Positions 14,403 through 25,916 of a stretch of DNA of 64,000 nt are shown here, in pieces. The DNA is from Tyto alba (lineage: Eukaryota > Chordata > Aves > Strigiformes > Tytonidae). A program made the position numbers and the translations under genes. The stretch is from NCBI RefSeq assembly GCF_018691265.1, contig NW_024881296.1:644779-708778 (forward strand), given 5' to 3'. The stretch's first letter is position 1. Every line of letters begins with the position of its first letter. A model generated the notes under the pieces. That model worked only from the letters and a program-made list of their open reading frames with translations, ran no database searches and was not told the DNA's origin.

Positions 14403-17400
14403 TATTTGTTCAGCAGAGGCTATACCAGCCCTAAACTTGCTGAACAATCTTTTCTGCCAGAGGAATCCTCAGTGGAAGGACCATTGCAGAAAAGCACAGA
14501 GGGCTCAGCAAAGGCCAGAAATCTGGGACTCCAGCTCTTACATCTACTTACCAGCAGATTTTTAAAGGAATTCCCGAGCTTTTAAAAAACTTACTACTAG
14601 AGAAATACTATCTCTTGTAGTAGAATCTGGCAGAAAAATCCCTCTTGGTTTTATGCTAGAGCTACAAGACGAACATGGTTGCAATATGCTTTTTAGAACA
14701 ACACACTGGTACATAAATACCAGGCAAAATTTCCTGCAGTGAGATCTACTGGATTGTATAATAAATAAAAGTACTGGGGACAGGAATGTAGTCATCTAGT
14801 TGAGCTTGCCTCTTGTGCAATGATCTGCTCCCAATAATTTAGCTATGAAAATTCTTAGTTATACATATTTTACTATATTACTATAGCTCTGTGCTCCATG
14901 TAGCAAAGAACAGGACAAGCATATTTCCATAAATTACCTTCTTGCCCTGACTAATATCTCTAACCAACATTTTTTCAATCTATCTTCTTGTCAATTCACA
15001 GCAGTTTGAAAATAAATTCTAATGATGTCTAGAATACAAGCAAAAAATGCCTGTGATGTGAAATTAAATTTTTAAGAACAAAAGATTGTTTCCCATCCTG
15101 CTAAGTCTAATCATATATTCGTTACATAAATATATATAGTCAAAGTTTCCATATTCCCTGCCATGACAGATGTCCTTTAAGGTTTTGTCCTAGTAAAAAT
15201 GTTAGATACAGTTACACTCATGCAGCTTTTATTACAATCTGTCAAAACTTCAATTTATCCCTATGTTGAAGTTAGATTAGATAAAATCCCAATTTATTTC
15301 CAACTTGATAATGTTAAGTCTGTAAAGGTTTGACTTCCGGTAGCTATAATTGTCCGAAGAACCTAGTTGAAAAATTGAGGGTTGAAACCCAGAAGCTGAC
15401 AAACTATGATGCTAGCAATGATCAAGCAAAATTATATAAATACTCTAGAAAAATCAGTTCTAAATTACTGAATGAGTATCAGCCTGCTAGAGAAAACACC
15501 CCAAATCCTTCAGTTATGTGCCAGCTGAGCTGGTGCAGTCATATAAATAAACTCTCCAACTTGTGTCTTCCACAACACCCTTGCTTGGGAGCTATGTTCT
15601 TCCCTCAGGAAATGTTACTGTAACGGTAGGTTGTTCCCATGCTTCCGTTCCCTGCAGGCAGTGAGAGAAGCAAGCTACAGTTAACCTGGGAGGAAAAACT
15701 AAGTGAATCAGAAGTCTGTAGCCTCTAAGTTTACCTGACAGAATAGCAATATACACAACCCATTCAAAACACAGGAAAGAATGTGTTTTGATCTGTAGAT
15801 GGTCCATGATTTTGCATGACTGCATTATGGGATGAGGCCACGTGCCTGTCACTGCTGACACCTAGCATGTCCATCCACGATGCTGTATAGAAACAAACTC
15901 TTGGCTAGAGAACAAATTAAGTTGGGATTCTTTAACTCTTAATTGTTTCAGGGTGTAAATTCACTTTATGCCTGTATGTTCAGTTCCTGATAAAGACATA
16001 AATCACAACAATTACAAAGCTAGAATAGAAATCTATGAAAATGGCTCCAGTGTATGATGACATTTATATAACATTGCGCTAACGGTGTGCTTTGCTTTTC
16101 ATCACGAAACTAGTCATTAAACCAATGCTATGTATTTTCAATATTGCACAGATCTCTCTCTACGCTATCAGTATGGCATGATAGAATGACAGAAAGTAGC
16201 TAAAAATAATATCATTTCCATGGCTCTTATTGTTTCTCCCACTGTGTTCCCTTCTTTTTTTTTTACAGTAAAACATTATTTACCCATTATTCTCCACAGA
16301 AGTTTGAGATATCTGGGCAAAAATTAAAACTTAATTTACCAAATTTTTGCTATAATAACTTACCATGCTTGGTAATATACCTGTACTCCACAGGTTTAAG
16401 TCCTTCCCTCTAGGAACTTTGGAGTCTAAATTTAAAAAGTAAATCAGAGACCTTACACACTATATGGCCATGTAAGGTCAGTATTTCTTCCACCTCCCTT
16501 TAAAAATCCTTGGGGTTAGAAGGAGGACTTTTTTAAAAAGTAGTTCTTACAGTTTACTGTGAAATACAAGCAGGTATTTAAATAAAGCAGGGGAAGTGGT
16601 TGAATCACCATCCCTGGAGGTATTTAAAAGGCGTGTAGAAGTGGCACCTAGGGACACGGTTTAGTGGTGGACTTGGCAGTGCTAGGTTAATGCCTGGACT
16701 TGATGATTTAAGGGTCTCTTCTAACCTAAATGATTCTATGATTCCATGATCCTTTATTATCTTTCATCAAAAATATTATGTAAAAGAGAAAATACTTATG
16801 TGTTTGAATTGAAACTTCACTATTTCAATTCCTTACTCACTGTGTAGGCTATGCAAAGACTCTTAAATGATAGTAAGATTTAGGTGCTGTTTTACATAAG
16901 CTTGTATAGTTAAGCTCATATTTTGGTGGATGGGAGCACTGCAATCATAAGCACGAATAAAGCAAATGGGGAAGATTGCAAACTGGGCTTGAACACTGAT
17001 ACACAGCGATCCAACTCCAAAAAGTACTGCTCGAGAGAATTGCCCATCATTTCTAAGGAATAAAAGCAAATGTCAGAGGCATTATTTATACAGGGCACCA
17101 AGTCATTCCATCTAACAGATAGCAAATTAGGGAAAGAAACTAATAGTAATGAAACACATTGCAAATTTTTCAGACTGAAGTACTGCGATGTAAACAACAG
17201 AAATCAAAAGAATCACTTCTACAGCTTTAACGGTCTCAAGGTGCTCCTAAACAAAATAGGAAAGGATGACTTCATACCTATTGGAAGAATAGGCACACCC
17301 TTTGTACTTGAGCACAGGTTGAGTAAAATGTTTGGGCATCTGGTCATTCTACACGCTGGGAAGGAAGGACCACTTAATTTCTGTGTTACTGAGAAGCTGA

Positions 17401-20400
17401 ATGTGAAGACTTTGATAGAAGGAATTATGTACTTTGTGTGTCAAAAACGGTTCTCCAGTGAGCAAGAAAGACATAAGAAGAAGCAGAGAATACTCAGGGG
17501 AAGACTTAACCCTTCTCTTCCCCAACAGCAAAGCATTCCAATATGTATTTGAGTTAAATTTTTTTATTAAGCGAATGACTTAAGTACATGCTCATGACTT
17601 ATGGACTTTAGTAGAACTTAAGCATGTACTTAAGTGGATTTCTTTATCATCTGAAGCCTTAGCCCTTGACTCCCCATTCATGCAGCTTAGCTGCTTATCA
17701 GTCCTTCTACCTAGAAAGATACCTGCAGAGCAAAGCCAGGATTTGCTTCTAACTGATTAAAATTGGAAGAGACAAAAATATGCCTTTAAAAAATATTGCT
17801 GCAAACTGTTTTCCCTTACAGAGCCCAACCAACAAAGGAATATGCAAAAGGAGGAGAGAATTGCAAAGCATTTCTTGTTCAAGCAGGTTCCCAGGGTTTT
17901 TCCCCACCTCTTCATTCCAGATTGCTTTCTTAGCCACCCTACCATAATTACTGTGTTGCATGCCTTATTACAGATGAAGTTATTGTTGTTACACGTTAGT
18001 GTTTCACAATAATCAATGCATTTGTACTTCTAGCTCCAAATCTCTAAAACCACACAACACATTAATGGTTGTGATCAAAAGCAACCAAAAGAATTTAATA
18101 TGAGGGCAGTGTTCCTCTTAGTACCTGGTGATGGGTACTAGCTTCTCATGTATTCTAGCCAGAATGTCTTTATTTTGGTATCAGATGTGCTACTCTATGT
18201 CATCATATATCTTGCTAAATCAGTTTGCTTATAGGCATTGTAGCTGATATAACAAGCCATGTCAGCAAATATTACTGTGTATCTCAATTTAGAATCCAGT
18301 TCTAAGTATGTCAATGATAGTAACATAAAAACCATTCATAGACATATGTAAATTGCAACACAAATCAAATTAAATCAAATCAAAGTAATTTAGCAAACAA
18401 TATAGAAATCTTTTTCATTAGCAGGTAACTGATACGATTCACAGTTAGTGTTTGGCTTTTATACAATAAAGTAACTCAGTATTGGCACGTGTTTTATTCT
18501 ACATCATAATGCAAATGTAAAACTAAAAAAGTTGGAAATAAAATTTTTTGGCCAGACCTCATTAATTTTTACTACCTTATATTGTAATGCCAAACCTGTA
18601 CCAATGGCATCGTTTCATAGGATTGATTTCATGATTTTGTGGCAAAACTTAAAAGCATTCCAAAGAATTAGAGGAGACCAAGAGGAAGAGAAGCAGCCAG
18701 AGCTGAGTTGAGTAAACTCAACAATATTGATCATATTAATTCCTTAGGTTATTACTCCTTGGCAGGGAAAGCTGAGGAGTAAATTGTTTATTTAATTATA
18801 AACAATACAGTGGCATATTATTGTAAAGTCTTCTTGTCTTTTTTTTCTGTCATCCTTCTTTTATGGTCTGTTTATTTTCCTCCGACATCAGCTAACTAAA
18901 GATTACAGGATTATTTCAGCAACTCATCACAGGTCATCAAAGTTGGGGTTCAGAAGTACCATACAGCAACGGTGTGCATTCAGATCCTATTGGAACAAGT
19001 AGGAACAGAGCTAAAGAAAAGACCTCAGTCCTTTAGGGCTACACTAAGCTCTTTTAAATAGGATAGTGAGCTCCTTGACAAAAATCCCTGTACAGACTAG
19101 GTTATGTTTACAGGAACTGGCACATCATCTATTTCAGAAGCTCTAAGCAGTACTAGAACGTATACTTAGGACTGCAAAAATAAAGGTCAGTGGATTCTTG
19201 TTTTTTGGCAATGGACAAGGAAGTAAATATGAAACTTCTAATGTACTGGCTGTATAAAAAAAAAGTAATAGGAGAAATTTTGATGCATAAAATGAAACAT
19301 TAATGTAGAAAGCTGGGCGAGCATTATAGTAGCTATAGACAAACTCACAGAAGAGCCAATTTTGAGAAATACATTCATCCAATGGGCAAGATAATCTGTA
19401 TGCAAACTAACTAGATTTTTCATTGAGGCATATGCATGAAGTGTAATTGGTCATTTGCACACAAACGGTTAATATGACAGCACACTTACTTTTAGCAGAT
19501 GCATGTTTAAATTTACAGCCCCCAGTTTTTGCCTGTGGGCTAATGGGAAGCTGGAAGTGCTGGAGGAAGCAGTGAGGGGTTAGGAATAGTGATGTCTAGA
19601 TTCCAAAAGGCACACTAGCAGTAGTGCTATGCTTGTTTTTCACAAAATCTAAGGGAAATCATACTACTGTTTAAAATTATACTCTTGTTATCATTGTATC
19701 ACCCTTCATATTTTTTTCTGTTTGTTCTGTCTTGCTAAAGGTACAACAGCCATTGAGTTTTTGGATAGCACGTTTTTATTACAACACAAAGGGAACTCTT
19801 CCTGGTTCACCTAAAGATAGGGTGGATTTAAATACATAGAACGTTTATTGAAAAATATGGCTGCTGAGTTAAATATTTTAATTTCTATAAATTAATTTAT
19901 TTGACACTATATTGCTACTAAAAACCAAAGAGCTAAAAAAAAAAGATACTACAGTTAAATCATATATTCAGATTTACCCCAATCACTGAAAATTATGAGT
20001 CAGGGTAATTCACTACAGGTCTCCACACTGTCTGTCTGACATGCTGCCTTCAATTACAATTGAAAGTTAATCCAAACATGGCCTTTTCTTTTTCCACTAG
20101 CTGCTGCTCCAGTATGCATCCAAAATAGCATGTGAATACAGCAGTGCTATGACACAGATCACTCCATTATGATAAGAACTTTCTGCTGAAACGGTTAATT
20201 AGTCTCCTACTTAGAATTAAAAAATAAATGTACAACATCTTTTCCAGAAGCTTCAGAACATTTGTATCAAAAAGGGAGAGTATGGATATTTCTACAAAAT
20301 GCTCAAAGACACATGAGCAGCAGAAAGACAAACTGTTTGACATAAAAAAATGATAGAAGATGGATTTTCTGTTCTAGACTCTCCCAAATTATTAATTTTT

Positions 20401-23400
20401 CTCTGTTTTATTTTCATTTGATAGAGAGCTTATATTTTCAGGAAAACAGAAAATGGAGTAATACCATTGTTTTGGCAGAACATTTTAAACCCTGTTGGAG
20501 ACTTCAATTATCAGCCATTATTATATAAAAAGCCATTTTGTTTTGTGATTAAGAAATCAAAAACAGAATTTAAGGACAGAGAAATGACTATGATTTTTAT
20601 CTATAACTTTAACTCTGGCTACATTATAAGCTATACTATCACTCATACTCTGGCTATACAAGCCATCTTAAAAAACATTAAAAGTATTCAATTTATCAAG
20701 CTATCCCTTTACATGATTCAATCCAATATAGGGCCAGATCTGATAAAAAACATCCATCTGTATTCCTTCCCATATTGTAGAAGAAATAAATAAAATTCTA
20801 TTTGTCTTCTTTATGTTCATGTAAGCCTGACACTACTTCAAGGATGCTAAGTCAAAAATAAGAATTTTATAAGAACTGATAGTCAACCAAAGGTGTTATA
20901 TTATAAAGGCAGAACGATCAAATTTTGGCAAGAAGTTCACTGTTCCAAAGTATGTACTGGTTAGGAATGTGAATGGATGCAGATTGATGGGAGGGGAAGG
21001 AAAATGATAGCGGGAGAATGGACAGGGAAGGCAAATGAAGAGACAGCAAACTGGGAAGCAGATGAATACACTCATGGCTAATTTGGCTAATTGACTCAGT
21101 ATTTCTTAACCAAATTCCTCTCCTAATCAGAACAATAATAACAGGGGGAAAAAAAAAAAAAAAAAAAAAAAAAGAGTCCTCTAAATCAGCATACAACTAA
21201 TAGTTAATCAGTTCTAGAAATTATCATTCATAGATCTATACTATGTAATCTGTATGTGAATGATATACATGTACTAGCGATAAGATCTGATAGGCAAATG
21301 TAGCTTAGACAATAATATGTTTATTATTGATACAAAAAGACTATATACTATTTGGTATGTCAGGTATTTAAAAATTTTGCTATTCTTAAAGACATTTATG
21401 GAATTTCAGTCTTATAATGTTTGAATATTCAGTATTCATCCTGCTGATACACATTTGGAACTTCCTGAATCAGAAGAAAAAAAATCATTAATCTGAAGAA
21501 CCATGAAAGTTAGAACACAAAATTTCTTTTCCGAAACAGTATTAGTAATATTTACAAGTACTCCCCATGCCAAAGAAGCTTCAAATATGATGCACATTCC
21601 TCACGAAAAATGAAGACTGCAGAAACTTATAAAATACGTGTTTTTCAGAACAAGGTCATGATTATGGAGCTAGAGCATATGCTGTTCAGATTTCTCACCT
21701 TTCCTACTGTTTTGTGTTAACAAGGATGTGAAAAGCTGTTTCTTGTACACAGTATGTGGAACTTACATAGACAGAAACATAGCTACGTGTGCCACATGCC
21801 ACAATATCTTTTATTCCATAACTTGATTAATGATCTAGCTGGTTTAGAGCTGTAGCTTCCCTCCCATATTACACAAGCACAAAGTAAAAAAATTTGCAAC
21901 AGACATGTAAATAATTAAATTGTAAAAATGTAATGTAACATAGTTTCCAGACCTGTCTATATATTTTAACTGTTCCCTTAGCCTGCTATTTTGAGTTACA
22001 GGATGCTTTCAGTTTCCCCAAATAATAATCTCACAGAATCAGGGCCCTTTAATATAATTTTATAAAACCCAGATTTTTGTTTTGCACCATCTATTTCAGG
22101 TTACAAATTTAAATAAATACAATCTAGGTAACAAGAACCCACAAATTAAAAACAAAACAAAACAAAACAAAACTATTTTCTTAGTTAGTTAACATTTTAA
22201 CACTATTGCATCAATCACTGAATGGTTGCTTGGCTTCACTGACTGAACATTACAAGAGCTTGTCAAAACATTTTACCTGACAAATATGTTTGTTCTTCCA
22301 TTTGCACAGCATACATTGACTGTTTTGCATTAAGTCCTAAAGGACAACAGAAAACAGAGAGCGGAGTTAGCAGTACACATTGTCACTATCAGTTAACATA
22401 CTTCTGATTTTCAAGTTTATAGATGAAGCGTGCCACACAAAGATGCAGCTGTTTTAGAACAGCTTGCCAGACAAAAGCACATTTATCATCACTGGGAAAG
22501 TTGGATCTTTATGAAAATTAAAGCTGATGAAAGAGGTTTGAAAACCGGATTATATGTTGCTGGACTTCAAACTTTCTGAAACATACCTCTACCTCCTTGA
22601 GTGTATCTCTCAATTTGTCTGGTCGCTTGTTTTTCAGTATCCAAGAATAATCTCGAGCTGGCAAATAAAAGTAAAAAAAAAAGAGAAATGTGTATATATA
22701 GGCAACTGTACATGTGTATGTGTGTGTATATATGTGTGCATACAAACCTACATTTATATATAATTAAAAAATAAGTTCTTCAAGTTGAGCTTCCTTTTCC
22801 GTGGAAACACAAAACTAAGATTTCTAGGAGTTACCTTAAACAGAAAGCTGACCTATAACTGGAAGGAAATGGCTACGGTTTCTATTGGTTTGTATTGTCC
22901 AATAATATTCTTTTGAAAGGCTCTTCCATAGGAACAGTTAGCATGAAATACCCACACTCACCATGACTTCACCATGGTAATTGTGTACAAAGCACTCAGG
23001 ATGTAGTATCTTACCCAACTGCTAAGCACTTGTGATGAGAAAGCATCTCACATTCAGTATGTTAACTCAGATTCAAGTTATCAAATCCTAAACAGGTACT
23101 ATTCCTTTGAACTAGCATTTCATTGCCTAATTTCAAAAAGCATGCACTAACAGGTCTGCAAAATACATATGCATGAATATATGCATATATATATAGGTAT
23201 TAGCAACAGGTAATTGTGAACACCATAACTTATGTTATGGAGTATAGTTATTTATAGAATTTGTTCTTGAAAATTTGGTCTGAAAAATCTGCCAAGTCAA
23301 GCTAACAAGAAACTGTACAACCGCTACAGTCCTTCAGCAAATTTATTAATGTTCAACAAACTATTGTTAAAATTCTGGCCTAATATGTTAATCCTGAAAC

Positions 23401-25871
23401 CAGGAGGCAAAGCATCCTCTGGAGCTGCTAGTAATTGGCTTGTTTCATGGCTGAGAATCAGGCTCTAATAACTTGTGAAATTTCATCATTTAAAAGTGAG
23501 CCGTTTTCTGTTCATAAGTATACAATAAAAACCATGAGAAACTAGAACACATTGTCTTTTTAAAATCTAGCCTATTTAAAGGAAGCCTGATGAAAAGTTT
23601 GGAGCTCCAAGCTGTCAGTTTGTATACCAGCTTCCAGACCGAATGACTTAACAGTTATGTTTAAACCTCCTTGCAAAAAGAAGCTTACAATAGAAATGCT
23701 ATAGAGTGAAAAAATGAAAGATTTCATATATCAACAAAAGAGCACACCAACATACAACTTCTCTTTGTATTTTATTGGACTGAAGCCAGTGTTGGTGGAA
23801 CTGTTATGATAATATTAATTAGGCATGTAAGATCACATTTTCAATGGGTGCCTTCATAAATACTGGAATATTTATCCACATATGCAAAATGGGAAATTGC
23901 CGGTACAGATAATAAACTCTATATACAAATCAGCAGCTGTGAATAAAGTTACCCAGTGCTCCTCTTTAAGAAATATGCCATGCAGTGCTTTGTGACTAGG
24001 CCACCCCTGTATTTACAGCAACAAGGTGCAGCAGCTTGTGTTCCTTTTGCATGTCACACGTACAAAAGATAACAGCTGGGGCTTCTGTATAATGGGGTTT
24101 ATTTGGGCCTGCTTCTCATTTCATAGAGGCAGCACCTGTGAGATAATGCTACGCTGAGCACAAGGGATGTAAATCCATTGTGCTCCTCCCTACTTAGAGC
24201 CCTTTCTCACCTCCCCACCTTTACAGAGCTGTATTGATGGTGACTGACACACAACCCTCTACAGCAGGTGTAGATTTACCACGTCTGCGTGCACCTTTAT
24301 ACCCATCCCCAGTGGGGCTTCAACCTGCTCCAAACACACCTTACGGTGTTGCAAATAACTTATCCTTCCAGAACACATTCTGCCTTCAATCACACAATTC
24401 CTTATCAATTTTCATTATGATAAGATGTTAAGGCAATTCTTACAGCATACTTATTACTTTGTGAAGTTGTCTAAAAATCAATTATTTTTCAGAGTTGTCA
24501 CGTCATAATGTCTGAACATTAATGAATGCTCTGAGCAGTCACTTTGCAGTTGTAAAACTTGAGCTAAATAAAAGTTGTATAAATATAAAAATCTTTAACT
24601 GTCACAGTACTGCTGTGTGATAGCATGAACTGAAATTCCTTTTAACCAGATAATACAGGAACAATGTAAATGTTTCAAATCTAAAAGTGTTTTATGAACG
24701 CAGACGATTATTAAGCTGGAATTTGATTTTGGCTGAAAGTATTTTAGTTATATTCAGTTTTGAGGCAGTTGTTATTTCAATTCAAAAGCTGATTGGGAAG
24801 ATGTTTGTTACTCATCTGCTGAGCAAATTTCATAAGGACAAATCTGGGTTGTGAATATTTTTGTGATTCTCTCTTGACAATGGATTTGAGAAGTGTAACA
24901 CACTACATTGCTCAGTGACACAGGAAAAAAAAATTACTGCAAATATACCAGGAAGGAATAATTACAACTTTTCAATTGTTTTGTGCTGTGTAGTTTTGTG
25001 GCCATCTGTCTTAGATGGCATGTGCAGACAGTTACATTGCAAGTCTGAGGCCATTTCAATGCTTTCCCAGGGGCATCACCAATCCAAATTAATAATTTGG
25101 TTTTGCTGTAACAAGAAACTCAGAAAACGCCCTTACATTCTGCTACCTTTTGCTTCTCTTCTAAGTAACTGTACTTCATCTGTGATGCTAAAGGAAAGAA
25201 AGGATGAAAAGATGAATGATAATCCTCACAACTGCTGTCAGCAAGTATTAATATTCGAAGATTCATGCAGTTTGATAAAAGGCAGAAATTTGCACAAAAT
25301 CAAGACAGCCCCAATGTTTTCACCTCGCACGGCAAGTATCTTAAATTTGCAGTGAAAGAAAGGCTTATGCAGCCCAACAGGTGGGCCGAGCCTCCAGTCT
25401 CACCAGTTGAAGCGAGCGGCAACCGCTGGCAGCGAGGGGAGGGGAGCCGCGCCGGCCTGTCAGCAGCCGCCCTCAGCCCGCCGGCTGCCCGCGCAAGCCG
25501 CCGCTCCGGCCCGGCCGCAGAGAGGAAGTAACTCTAGACGCCCAGACCTCTCGGCCCGTCGTGAAACTTCTAGGATTAACAGGATTAATCAGATAAAGAA
25601 AATTGATCGCGCCCTCCGAAATGGCCGTCGGAGGCGGCGCGGCCGGCGCTCCCGCGCGCTCCCGCCGCCCCCTGCCGGGAGCCGCGGCCATGGCGGCGGC
25701 CCGGCCCGGCCCGGCCCTCACAGCGGCCGGGCGCCCGGCGGCCGCTGAGGGGGCTGAGCGCGGCGTTAAATAGAACATAAAACGCAGTAACTCGGCGCGT
25801 AGAATCCCACCGGGGTTTCCAGTGACACAAAGGTTGGTTTTATGGAAATACTTGTCCGGTTTGTTTTTTCT

Positions 25872-25916
<45 letters not shown>

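Larger units (their letters stand above)
13207..22276. other. Intron 5 of WDPCP (about 9.1 kb)
   Basis: Largest intron in the window. It contains poly-A tracts at 14372-14398 and 21149-21173, a CR1 3' end at 16585-16751, an inverted repeat at 17578-17635, and an (AAAAC)n run at 22148-22173 near its upstream end. A 160-codon plus-strand open frame at 17070-17552 lacks any recognisable domain. No further WDPCP exon is needed, since exons 5 and 6 join in frame. Confidence 0.75.

Noticed and set aside
17070..17552. 160-codon plus-strand ORF in WDPCP intron 5
   Set aside because: No recognisable domain and ordinary AT-rich composition; probably chance.
24915..25355. 146-codon plus-strand ORF
   Set aside because: Runs antisense across WDPCP exon 3, which has full splice, phase and homology support on the other strand.
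25407..25830. Several Ala/Arg/Gly/Pro-rich ORFs on both strands
   Set aside because: Stop-poor frames expected from CpG-island composition; no conserved domain.
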